The position numbers were made by a program, and so were the translations under genes. Positions 17,101 through 25,599 of a stretch of 64,000 bases of DNA are shown in pieces. The notes under the pieces are model-generated. The model was not told where the DNA came from. It saw only the letters and a list, made by a program, of their open reading frames with translations, and did not search any database. Position 1 is the stretch's first letter. Each line of letters opens with the position of its first letter. Origin of the DNA: Larkinella rosea (GTDB lineage Bacteria > Bacteroidota > Bacteroidia > Cytophagales > Spirosomataceae); contig NZ_RQJO01000007.1 of the NCBI RefSeq assembly GCF_003858635.1, forward strand, positions 745,941-809,940, in the 5' to 3' direction.

Positions 17101-17746
17101 GATATAGTACCATCGAGGGGATTTTGTAAGCTTTGCAAAAATTGTATACTTCTTGCTGTATAATGGAATAAATACAGAAGTAGGTGTGGATTCGTTTAAT
17201 GCCGCAAACTTGCTTAAACTACTGGCTAATAGTGACTTTTTAGCCATTTATATTGCAAAGCTAATACATATTTTCTATGATTGTAACTAAATAGTATTGC
17301 GTATATGAACTATGGAAATTTACTCAATGCGCATAGTAACTTTTTGCTGATTGTGAGAAAGTCGATATTAAGCAGAATTTCCTATTATGATTTTTGGATG
17401 CGCCATCAGGCTGTTATAGCTTGTTTGTCGGGTTCGGTCAACGCGAAACATTTCTTGGACACACTACATTTGAACCGCAGACTCCTTTGAAATAAGAAAC
17501 GCCCGGTCAAGGACAATTTAAAAGTGAATTTGTGAACTCGCCAACGAAAACTCAACCGAACCTTTGGAAAGAGATTATTCAAAAGTTGGTTAAGCCATTA
17601 AGCAGCTTTTCTATGTAATCAAAACATACGGCAACTCGGAATTGCAACAACTCAAAGATGCTTCAGTTCGATGTAATTTAAAATTTAGTTAAAATATTTA
17701 AAAGGTTTCTAAATTTCATATCAACAGCAGTTTTTAAAATTTTCAA
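17101..17746. other. Decayed non-coding stretch with gene scraps
   Basis: No intact gene is seen. An apparent 61-codon frame at 17,305-17,490 has no recognisable features. From 17,600 to 17,692 about 30 codons read KQLFYVIKTYGNSELQQLKD and on to a stop, without a start, which looks like the tail of a lost gene. Scattered coding-like pieces in other frames precede it. Composition is AT-rich. I read this as the wreck of an older island segment. Confidence 0.5.
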
Positions 17747-19822
17747 ATGAATACTTTAAAAGATAAACAGATACAGAATCTTCTTGATTGCATTATTAAG
17801 TCAATAGAAGGTTCAGATTTTAAATGGGAGATCTTTTTTAAATTATGGTTTAGAGATAGAGGTACACCACTATTTTTTTTATTTAAGAAAAATCTAAGTG
17901 TTACTAATTTGCAGTTTGTAGAACTATTCTCACTGATAACAAAATATTCTAATAAATCATTTATTATAGAGAATAGTTCTAAATTATTGTTTTATAATAC
18001 AGAGCATATAAAAAATACTACTTCAGAGATTTTAAATAGTTTATTGGAGGACTATAAAACTGACGATACAAGTAAATTAAAAAGTTTTTGTGAAACATAC
18101 GTAGACATTATAAGTTCCTCAGTTGCTGTTGACATGTTTTTTGGATCATGTGCAATTTTTTTGCCCCCTGGAATAAGTACTGATATTGAATCTATTGTTT
18201 CTGATTCAGGTTATATTCATTCGGCAGGTAAATCACTTTTAATAAGAAATATTAATAAAGCAAAAAAGAGGGATTTGTTTAATAGTTTGTATGAATATAT
18301 TAAAAAAGACAAAAAAGTACTGGATATTCCTTTTGTTGTTTATTCTCATGAAGATTTTTCAGATTATGATAAAGAGTCATCTGACTTAATAAATAAAGGA
18401 ATTGAGCAGTGTAAAATTTATGTTGAAAAAATGAGCATGGGTAGTTTTAAACTTTCCACAATAATTAGTGAGATTCAGAATGATAATAAATTAAAGGGCA
18501 GAATATTGATTCCAGGTGCTGGAAATTATCAAAAAGTGCATAATTTTAAACAAGAAAAAACATTATGGCTTATTGCCGATAGATCGCTATCTACCGGTCA
18601 GATTAGAAATCCAGGTCAAAGCCGTTATTATATTTGCTATGAACAAACCTATAAAAATGATTCTCCATTCTTCTTTTTTGATGAAAATAAACCAGCCTGG
18701 AAATCTCATACAACTATGCCTCATAGTTTGACCGCTTCATTAGTAAATACTGCTTTGCCTGCAAATTTTAATGGAGTGGTATGTGATCCATTTGGGGGTA
18801 CAGGAACTACTTGGATTGAGATTAAGCGGCTTCAAATACCATGTACAGTTTATTCATCTGATTTGTCTCCATCAGCAAAAAGGTTACTTCTTGATAACAT
18901 AGAATTTTTTACTATGGGTTATGATGAAATAAATAATATTTTAAAAGATTTAATGTTATTTCATCAACAAAAAGAATATGATGCACAATTCCAAATTAAT
19001 TTTCTTGATATTAACCTTCCGATAGTTGATCCGCACAATGCGTACAGTGACGCCGTCGGTCTACTAAATCGCTTAAAAAAGTCTCAAAAACATGAAGAAC
19101 AGGAATTTAATTTATCTAAATCTTTTATTGCTGATTTAGAAAAACAAAGTATAATTGTTAGAATATTGTTTTATGTAGCTCTCAGGGCGCAACTTAGATT
19201 TCAAGAAAGTTTTAAAAGAAAATCTTTGAATTTCGAAGAGGCCTTTAATAAGTCTTTAGAAAAACTTATAGATCAAACAAAAATGCTAGTTGAAATTAAA
19301 CTAGATGTTTTGAAAGAATTTAAAAGTAGTATACCTGTAAATAAATCATATGTTTCTTTTAAAGGGACATACTCCCAAAAGTTAACACCATCTTTTATTT
19401 TTAAAGATAAAAATACTTTTATAAATCAGGCTGTAAAAGAGGTTTCATCCGCAAAGGATGCGCGTGATCTTAAGCCAAATTCTATTGATGTAATAATATG
19501 TGATCCACCATATAGTTTAAATAAAACTGAGGAAGGGTTGCTAAGTCTGTACTCAGAATTTATTGATAAAGCTATAGCAGCTCTGAAAACTCGTGGACAA
19601 CTACTTATGTGTCTTCCTGCTGAATCATATACAGGCCATGTCCTTCCTTTCTGTACCCGACAAGATCTTATCTCTAGACAAATTATTACTAAAGCACATG
19701 ATCAAGGAAGATATGTCTATCAAGCAGCTCAAAGTATCCCAAATCAAGCCTTTCAGCCACCCTATTATTGGGAAGCAGATCGCGCCTTGAGGAGAACGAT
19801 AATACATTTTCGATTTTTGTAG
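17747..19822 (+). CDS. Predicted SAM-dependent DNA methyltransferase (amino type)
   Basis: This is a 691-residue protein. The N-terminal 330 residues match nothing I know. Then come a motif X-like MPHSLTASLVN, motif I DPFGGTGTTW (Asp347 on) and, 240 residues later, motif IV CDPPYSLN (Asp586). The DPPY box marks an N6-adenine or N4-cytosine methylase, or a related RNA methylase. The order X-I-long insert-IV resembles the alpha class, but the motif I wording (DPFGGTGTT) is that usually seen in beta-class or THUMP-linked enzymes. The 240-residue helical insert would be the target-recognition region. The gene is strongly AT-rich, unlike its neighbours. No nuclease is recognised beside it; the unknown gene at 20,076 is the only candidate partner. 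Confidence 0.75.
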   Translation: MNTLKDKQIQNLLDCIIKSIEGSDFKWEIFFKLWFRDRGTPLFFLFKKNLSVTNLQFVELFSLITKYSNKSFIIENSSKLLFYNTEHIKNTTSEILNSLLEDYKTDDTSKLKSFCETYVDIISSSVAVDMFFGSCAIFLPPGISTDIESIVSDSGYIHSAGKSLLIRNINKAKKRDLFNSLYEYIKKDKKVLDIPFVVYSHEDFSDYDKESSDLINKGIEQCKIYVEKMSMGSFKLSTIISEIQNDNKLKGRILIPGAGNYQKVHNFKQEKTLWLIADRSLSTGQIRNPGQSRYYICYEQTYKNDSPFFFFDENKPAWKSHTTMPHSLTASLVNTALPANFNGVVCDPFGGTGTTWIEIKRLQIPCTVYSSDLSPSAKRLLLDNIEFFTMGYDEINNILKDLMLFHQQKEYDAQFQINFLDINLPIVDPHNAYSDAVGLLNRLKKSQKHEEQEFNLSKSFIADLEKQSIIVRILFYVALRAQLRFQESFKRKSLNFEEAFNKSLEKLIDQTKMLVEIKLDVLKEFKSSIPVNKSYVSFKGTYSQKLTPSFIFKDKNTFINQAVKEVSSAKDARDLKPNSIDVIICDPPYSLNKTEEGLLSLYSEFIDKAIAALKTRGQLLMCLPAESYTGHVLPFCTRQDLISRQIITKAHDQGRYVYQAAQSIPNQAFQPPYYWEADRALRRTIIHFRFL

Positions 19823-19973
19823 TAGACATTTGGTAGCCTGTCAGTAATATGATACATGACTCATGTGAGGTTATTCAGCCTAACAAATGGGAAGTTTTAA
19901 AGTTCTTAGTTTTGCTTATCAACTAAATTTTTACTCCAATAATTTAATCTAGTAAGTTATTGAGAATTATAAC

Positions 19974-20009
19974 TTTGCGAAGCTGCAATCCTTGCAAAGT
20001 TTGCAAAAA
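19974..20009 (+). repeat. TTGCAA-rich repeat, copy R3
   Basis: TTGCGAAGCTGCAATCC followed by TTGCAAAGTTTGCAAAAA. It shares GCAATCCTTGCAAA exactly with R1 (2,025-2,059). It lies 66-101 bp before the start of the gene at 20,076, in promoter distance. Confidence 0.5.
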
Positions 20010-20075
20010 ATAACAAATTTCCTTTAAGTATTTTTAAACAAGTTATATTTTATTAAGTCTTAACAGGAAATCCTT

Positions 20076-20948
20076 ATGGGAAATACAAGTTTAAAAGATT
20101 TCTCTGAAAAGGTTTATATCACAAACGCAAATTACAAGCGAATGCTGAAGAAATTTGATCTAAAAAATCTACCCCAATTACAAGGAGATATTTATAAAAA
20201 GCCTATTTATTTCTTCTCGAAATTAGAAAAGAATATTCTACTTGCTATCCAAGATTTATTAAGAGATCCTGAAAATTTTATTGGCATGTATTATACTTCA
20301 GTCAAAAGGCCTGATACTTATACATATGTTTACGAAGGGGGAAGACCAGCATATCACAGAGATCTTGTATGTCCCAATCTGCATTCAAATTTCAAAAACT
20401 TTGAAATTCCAGTGGAGATAAAAGATAAAGGTATTCAGGAAATTACCCGCTTCCGAAAGTGGTTTCATATACATAAAGAAATTTTTGAGACTGATTTGAA
20501 AAGATTTACAGAGCTATTAGAAGCAAGTTTTTTCATTATAATCAATCCAGCAACGATAGAGCAAAAGAATTCCGGTATTGAAAAAATTAGAAATTATGAC
20601 CTTGAAGAGTTAGAAATAGAAATTGACGATCTTCTTAAAAAAGCTGGTAGGTTCTATTATTTCACTGAGAAAATAACAATTATTCTAAAAAGATTTTCAA
20701 CGTTAACTTTTCTAGCTTATAAAACTGATCCGATAATAAATAACGATACAGGATATTCAGATGATGAAGTAAGAGAAGTATTAAAACAGTATGATAGAGA
20801 ATTTAAAAAGCCATTAAAAGAATTATTAATTGAATACTATAAAGTTTCCTTAAATCCTAACTTATCTTTCAGTGGTTTGTTATTAGATAGGTTAGATTTT
20901 AAAAGTTGCAGTATTTGTGAAAATGGTTTATCAAATGTTGATATATAA
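20076..20948 (+). CDS. Unknown island protein, possible methyltransferase partner
   Basis: This 290-residue soluble, Lys/Glu-rich and AT-rich gene product lies 253 bp after the methyltransferase on the same strand. A central block reads AYHRDLVCPNLHSNF, then FEIPVEIKDKG and ITRFRKWF. The spacing of Tyr-His, Cys, Leu and the FRxWF helix recalls an uncharacterised family seen in Bacteroidota and cyanobacteria, which is from memory and unnamed. Near the C-terminus is CSICENG, so the Cys/His residues could bind a metal. No nuclease motif is evident. It ends 21 bp before the recombinase stop (convergent). Confidence 0.6.
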   Translation: MGNTSLKDFSEKVYITNANYKRMLKKFDLKNLPQLQGDIYKKPIYFFSKLEKNILLAIQDLLRDPENFIGMYYTSVKRPDTYTYVYEGGRPAYHRDLVCPNLHSNFKNFEIPVEIKDKGIQEITRFRKWFHIHKEIFETDLKRFTELLEASFFIIINPATIEQKNSGIEKIRNYDLEELEIEIDDLLKKAGRFYYFTEKITIILKRFSTLTFLAYKTDPIINNDTGYSDDEVREVLKQYDREFKKPLKELLIEYYKVSLNPNLSFSGLLLDRLDFKSCSICENGLSNVDI

Positions 20949-20969
20949 AAAATATTTCTCAAGAATTGG

Positions 20970-22214
20970 TCAGCCGAATATCGATTCCAACGCCTTATCC
21001 GTCGTCTCAGTGTCGAATTCAGAAAGGTACTTTTCGGTAATATTGATTTTCGAGTGTCTCAGAAGCTTTGAAATAGCATAAACATCCTTTATTTTCCTTC
21101 GACCCAAGTCAGCAAATGTGTGTCGGGCAGAGTGAAAGGAAACCTCTTTGTTGATTCCAGCTAATGAGCAGATCTTCTTAAGGTACTTATTGATGAGAGC
21201 ATTCTTCCGACTGATTTCAATCAATAGTTCTGCTTCGGTGGTGTAGGTACGATTTTGATTTAGAATTGGAAGCACATAGGCTTCTGGGTCGATCTTTACT
21301 GGTTTGTATTGCTGCATGATTTCCTCTGCTTGAACAGGTATTTGAATCGAATGGCCTTTAGTAACGGTGTTTTTTGTTTTACGCATAACATAAGACAACC
21401 GATTACTATCGATATTTTTCCATTGCAAGCAAGCAATGTCACTGAATCGCATTCCGGCTAAATAAAAAGCACACAACCAATAATTTCGAGTATGCCATAG
21501 TAGAGAGTCGGAGGGAAGGTCAATTACACAGAACTGTTTGAGTTCCTCTTCAGTGAGCCTAACTCTTTCGGGTTTTCCTTCCTTGATCCTGATTTGAAGA
21601 AATGGGTTTTCTTGGATTGGGAGAATGCCCTCCTTTACGGCCTGGTTGAAAATAGTTCGTATTTTGGAAAGCCCTTTTGAAATGGTATTCGTGCTATTGC
21701 CCTTCTGTTTACGTAACCAACCTTCATAATCATTTAGTATTTTTACGGAAATATCGGCGAATAGAAGCTTCTCATCATTCATAAATTCCAAGAACTTATT
21801 GATTTCAGTTCGAACATTCCTCGCCGTATTGTAAGGCTTGTTATTTAAATAACCGTATGCGTACTGAAAAAAATAGGTCGAAGACTTACCCTTCAAGTTA
21901 TCGGCAATTACAGCAGAGGAGACGTCTTTGACTTCGGCTTTAAGTTGGGTTGCATCCGCTTTTATAGAATCGATTTTTGCATTAATTACAGCGTGTAAAC
22001 GGAAAGTACGCCGTACCTCCTTCTTCTTTGGGTTCCAATCTTTGATGGGGATGTCAAAGCCAATATAAACCCGACGGTGTTTTCGGTTCTCTGTTATCCG
22101 GAGGAATAAGGGATAGACATCTCCTTTCTTAGGCTTATTGCTGATCTCAACCGTGAAGGAAATAGTGTTTGTTCTCTTTCTGCCTCTGGTTGGCGTAGCT
22201 TCGGATTCAGACAT
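20970..22214 (-). CDS. Tyrosine recombinase (island integrase)
   Basis: This 414-residue site-specific recombinase is of the Bacteroidota type. An N-terminal arm-binding region (FTVEISNKPKKGDVYPLFLR) is followed by a SAM-like core-binding domain (about 110-205) and the catalytic domain. Active residues are Arg256 (AGMRFSD), a Lys in the KTKNT hairpin, His361 and Arg364 (FHSARHTF), His387 (LLRHSK) and the nucleophile Tyr396 (TEKYLSEF). It is complete and probably active. The gene lies at the right edge of the island, and its start is about 175 bp from the tRNA 3'-end duplicate at 22,389-22,410, the usual int-next-to-att layout. Two decayed relatives lie at 2,086-2,230 and 16,960-17,100. Confidence 0.95.
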   Translation of the reverse strand: MSESEATPTRGRKRTNTISFTVEISNKPKKGDVYPLFLRITENRKHRRVYIGFDIPIKDWNPKKKEVRRTFRLHAVINAKIDSIKADATQLKAEVKDVSSAVIADNLKGKSSTYFFQYAYGYLNNKPYNTARNVRTEINKFLEFMNDEKLLFADISVKILNDYEGWLRKQKGNSTNTISKGLSKIRTIFNQAVKEGILPIQENPFLQIRIKEGKPERVRLTEEELKQFCVIDLPSDSLLWHTRNYWLCAFYLAGMRFSDIACLQWKNIDSNRLSYVMRKTKNTVTKGHSIQIPVQAEEIMQQYKPVKIDPEAYVLPILNQNRTYTTEAELLIEISRKNALINKYLKKICSLAGINKEVSFHSARHTFADLGRRKIKDVYAISKLLRHSKINITEKYLSEFDTETTDKALESIFG

Positions 22215-22388
22215 ATTTTTAAGCTTATTATTGCCTTGCTAAGGTAACCAATTTGGGGATTTTACTGTAACATTACTGAAACATTTCTTACTTTTGATTA
22301 ATATTGCTTGCCTCCAATTGCTTCTAAATATGCCATTTAGGCCTGTTTAGAGGGTATTTTGCAAAAATCTAAAGCAGCTAAATGCATT

Positions 22389-22410
22389 TGTTCGAGTCCG
22401 GCTCCCGGTA
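22389..22410 (+). other. Island attachment site: orphan 3' end of a tRNA gene (probably tRNA-Leu)
   Basis: GTTCGAGTCCGGCTCCCGGTA reads as a tRNA T-loop (TTCGAGT), the 3' side of the T-stem (CCGGC), the 3' side of the acceptor stem (TCCCGGT) and discriminator A at 22,410. The bases before it cannot pair to complete a T-stem, and no 5' half lies within 100 bp, so it is only the 3' end. This is the duplicate left when an element integrates into a tRNA gene. The UA-type end, with U at position 72, recalls tRNA-Leu. The whole tRNA should lie left of this window. Confidence 0.75.
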
Positions 22411-22418
22411 CAAAGTCA

Positions 22419-22453
22419 AACAGGTCACATTTTCATGTGACCTGTTCTTGTTT
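22419..22453. terminator. Bidirectional terminator after the tRNA remnant
   Basis: A perfect 12-bp stem AACAGGTCACAT / ATGTGACCTGTT has a TTTC loop (22,431-22,434) and is followed by CTTGTTT. It lies 9 bp beyond the tRNA 3' end, so it was probably the terminator of the original tRNA gene. It also lies 20 bp past the convergent MFS gene stop. Confidence 0.8.
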
Positions 22454-22472
22454 AAGTTCCATCCCTGTCTTA

Positions 22473-23744
22473 TTAGCGTGATCCGTTATTTACACGGAGT
22501 CGTTTAAAATAATTGGCTACCACAAAAGTCAACAGGGCCGAAATCAAAACGGCCATGGCCATTAAAATATAGGATGCGTGGAAGGTGCCGGTAAGCCCAT
22601 TGAGATAACCGACTAAGTAAGCACCGACAAACGAACCAAGAGCACCCATGCTGTTGATTAAGCCAATTGCCCCACCTGCCACATTTTTAGGGAGCAACTC
22701 CGTAATAAGCGCAAAAAACGGGCCGTACGGAGCGTACAAAGCTCCTCCGGCTAGCACTAACAGCCCGTATGAAAGCCAGAAATCTTTTCCTTCCATCAGG
22801 TAAGTGCCGAAAAAAGCGGAAGAAGCAATGAGCAGAAACGGCCAGATGAATAGAGTTCGCTTTTGTGATTTGTCGGCGAAATACGAAGCGCCTACCATGC
22901 CGCCAATCGCTAATAGATAGGGTACGGCTGACAGCCATCCTGTGGTAACGATGTCCATCTCGGGACTTGCCTTGATGATGGAAGGCAACCACATGACAAA
23001 ACCGTAGACGCCAAGACTCCACAAAAAATAATGGATGCATAAGAGAATTACGGGGGCAGAACGAAATGCCTGGCTGTAATTTTTAACTGGTTTGATGGAA
23101 CTCTGTTCCTCCTTTAATCGTCTCTCAAGTTCTGCCTTTTCCTCCACTGTGAGCCAATCAGCCTCTTGGGGTGTCTCGGCAATCATTCTCCACCAAACAA
23201 AAGCCCACAGAATTCCCGGAGCGCCCTGGATGATGAACATCCACCGCCAGCCTAGGGAGTTAATCAAATAGCCCGACACCACCGACATCCACAAAACCGT
23301 AACCGGATTGCCCAAAATCAGGAACGTATTCGCGCGGGAGCGCTCGTCTTTGGTAAACCATTGACTTAACAGAATGAGCATGGAGGGCATTACCGCACTT
23401 TCAACTACCCCGATCAGAAAACGGATTGCAATTAACGCCGTGAGATTACTAACCATCCCGGTGGCGGTGGCTAAACCGGCCCATAAAATCAGGGAGACGA
23501 AAATGAGCTTTTTTGCGCTCTTATGAGCGGCATAACGGGCTCCCGGAATTTGAAAAAAGAAATACCCCAGGAAAAATAAGGAACTCAGCAACGAAGAAAC
23601 GGCCTGCGAAATGTGGAGGTCTTCGTTCATACCTCCGGCAGCGGCAAAGCCAAAATTGGCCCGGTCGAGGTAAGCAAGACTATAGGTTATAAAAACAAGT
23701 GGGATAAGGCGATACCAACGCGCCGGAGCGATTGTGTTAGGCAT
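22473..23744 (-). CDS. MFS transporter, anion:cation symporter (ACS) type
   Basis: The start is set at ATG 23,744 (MPNTIAPARWYR); an open frame runs on to 23,846 but its extra residues do not fit a transporter N-terminus. The 423-residue protein has about 12 membrane segments. The family block after the first helix (YLDRANFGFAA), the signature RFLIGVVESAVMPSM and the cytoplasmic loop WFTKDERSRANTFL are typical of the ACS family, which imports hexuronates, galactonate and other organic anions with H+. The substrate cannot be fixed, but a sugar acid is likely in a polysaccharide-degrading bacterium. No catabolic genes lie beside it. It is the first complete gene outside the island. Confidence 0.85.
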   Translation of the reverse strand: MPNTIAPARWYRLIPLVFITYSLAYLDRANFGFAAAGGMNEDLHISQAVSSLLSSLFFLGYFFFQIPGARYAAHKSAKKLIFVSLILWAGLATATGMVSNLTALIAIRFLIGVVESAVMPSMLILLSQWFTKDERSRANTFLILGNPVTVLWMSVVSGYLINSLGWRWMFIIQGAPGILWAFVWWRMIAETPQEADWLTVEEKAELERRLKEEQSSIKPVKNYSQAFRSAPVILLCIHYFLWSLGVYGFVMWLPSIIKASPEMDIVTTGWLSAVPYLLAIGGMVGASYFADKSQKRTLFIWPFLLIASSAFFGTYLMEGKDFWLSYGLLVLAGGALYAPYGPFFALITELLPKNVAGGAIGLINSMGALGSFVGAYLVGYLNGLTGTFHASYILMAMAVLISALLTFVVANYFKRLRVNNGSR

Positions 23745-23958
23745 GTAAAACGGGGTTTCTTTTACAAACGAACTGGGTTTCTGGAAGTAGTTGCTCTCTG
23801 TAAGCAGGCAATTGGTCAAAGAGGAATGTTCACAGTAGCTACCCATTTCAAAATAGTAAAACGGTGGCTTTACTGAAACAAGCCGCTTAATCGGGTGGCC
23901 TGCTTTATTTTGTAAAATCAGATTTGACCGAATGTTTGAATTCCTTCAGCCGGTTTGC

Positions 23959-25467
23959 TCACTCAGAGCGAACCGTCAAAGGAATTTTCATGAAATGTTT
24001 CTCAAAGAACGAGTTGCGACGCATCAGGTATTGCCCGGCGGTCGCGGGATTGTAGTGCCGGACGGCCAGATCCGGAGTCGTCTCGTTCCCCGGCGTAGTA
24101 GGTTGGGTAATCAAGGTCGTGGTGGGATGGGGTGGAATAAATGCTGCTACAAATTTTAACGTAGACAACACCGTTACTGCCCAGAACGCCAGGTACCCCC
24201 AACGCACCCAATTTCTGGATCCGTTGTAATTGACAAGCCACTGCGCCGAAAAGACGATGATGATCGCATACGCCGGGACGTTGGTGCGCATCTGCCAGTC
24301 ATTCATAATTCCTAAACGGTAGAGCGGCAATACACATAAGGCAATGAGGGCAACGGTAAACCACTGGTGCAATTGGTGATCATTCGGGGTTAACCACCGG
24401 AGCGGCACGTACCAGATTATGAAATTGGATATGATATACAGTAAAAAATACAGTGGCCAGGTTGGCACCCCGATTTGGGTAATGAACATATTGACGGCCG
24501 GATCCGAGGTAATCTGGGTGCTGGTAATGTAGGAAATCAACGGAACCAACCCCAGAACGACCAGAAACGATTGAAGCAGATAGACCGGTTTTTTAAAAAA
24601 CCGCCACCGATCCAGCCAGAACAGGTAGAGTACAAAAGGCATGGCTCCAACCACGGAAAACGGCCCCCAAAACAAGGCTCCTCCCAACAGCAGGGCAGTG
24701 GTAGGGAGCCATTCCTGCTTACGTTGCTTATGGAATGATGTTAAGCTAAAGGCCGCCAGCAACGCGGGAAGTACGTGTTGGGGTGCCCAAACCAGGTGAT
24801 CCGAGAACGGTGACATGATGATGAACGGGAACTTGCCAAAATTGATGTAATTCGGCGGTAAATAGGGGATGGTCGGGAATAGCACGCGTAATAACCAGAT
24901 GAAAATCCAGGAATCACTAAACAGGACGATGACCAGTAAAACCCGCCACGGCCGCTTGGAAATTAAACTCAGGACCCACCAGCCCACCAGCATAACTCCA
25001 AGCCAGGTCCATAGCAAAGCCAGGTACCGGGCATACTCAATACCGATCAGCTTGCTTAAAAAGGCGACGGGCAGGTAATACGCGTTATAGTAGCACATAT
25101 ACGTGTTATACTTTGGATAAAACACGGGCCATGAATTCACTATTAAATCGTGGTATTTGGCATTGTGGAATTGATAATCAAATAGTTGCCAATTGAATTC
25201 GCCAAATCCGAACATGATCAGATAGCCGAATGACGAGACGGACAGGATCAGAAAATTCCGCCGATTCCAGGCGGGAGGATGATCGGTTACAGACGACAGC
25301 AGGCGAGTGAACGTATAGACGGCAACGCTGCAAAGAAGAATAAAACAAGGTATGCCCATAATCGGTCGCACCCACGTAAGCAAAAAAAGCAGAGCGGGCA
25401 GTATTAAATACGATACCGTTAAAATTTGTAAATAGGCAATCGAATTTTGTTTATTCGGGGAAGTCAT
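23959..25467 (-). CDS. Polytopic inner-membrane protein, GT-C-like
   Basis: This 502-residue protein has about 11-13 hydrophobic helices. The first large loop between helices (about 85-145) is rich in Tyr, Asn and Trp (WQLFDYQFHNAKYHDLI, YYNAYYLP), as in GT-C type glycosyltransferases and oligosaccharide polymerases that use lipid-linked sugars. No certain catalytic residue can be named. The C-terminal tail after the last helix is short and probably soluble. It lies between the MFS gene and the FAD oxidoreductase on the same strand with 130-210 bp gaps, so an operon is possible but not clear. A role in cell-envelope glycans is inference. Confidence 0.6.
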   Translation of the reverse strand: MTSPNKQNSIAYLQILTVSYLILPALLFLLTWVRPIMGIPCFILLCSVAVYTFTRLLSSVTDHPPAWNRRNFLILSVSSFGYLIMFGFGEFNWQLFDYQFHNAKYHDLIVNSWPVFYPKYNTYMCYYNAYYLPVAFLSKLIGIEYARYLALLWTWLGVMLVGWWVLSLISKRPWRVLLVIVLFSDSWIFIWLLRVLFPTIPYLPPNYINFGKFPFIIMSPFSDHLVWAPQHVLPALLAAFSLTSFHKQRKQEWLPTTALLLGGALFWGPFSVVGAMPFVLYLFWLDRWRFFKKPVYLLQSFLVVLGLVPLISYITSTQITSDPAVNMFITQIGVPTWPLYFLLYIISNFIIWYVPLRWLTPNDHQLHQWFTVALIALCVLPLYRLGIMNDWQMRTNVPAYAIIIVFSAQWLVNYNGSRNWVRWGYLAFWAVTVLSTLKFVAAFIPPHPTTTLITQPTTPGNETTPDLAVRHYNPATAGQYLMRRNSFFEKHFMKIPLTVRSE

Positions 25468-25599
25468 GAATCAAGTGAAGAGAAGGTAAAAGGGCTGAAA
25501 CGGTTCAAAAGATCGGCAGAACTTTCTACCGGGGAAAGGTATAAAAAAAGATTTTGAGCTAGTCGCTAAAGTGCCGATTCGGTAGAAATGCCATTGAAA

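Noticed and set aside
17040..17130. Apparent likeness to the fragment at 2,231-2,414 on the plus strand.
   Set aside because: The same bases read on the minus strand align better with the intact recombinase (RHTFADLG block), so they were assigned to remnant copy B.
22330..22410. A complete tRNA gene next to the integrase.
   Set aside because: Only the last 20-22 bases fit; the 49-53 side of the T-stem, anticodon arm, D-arm and 5' acceptor strand are absent.
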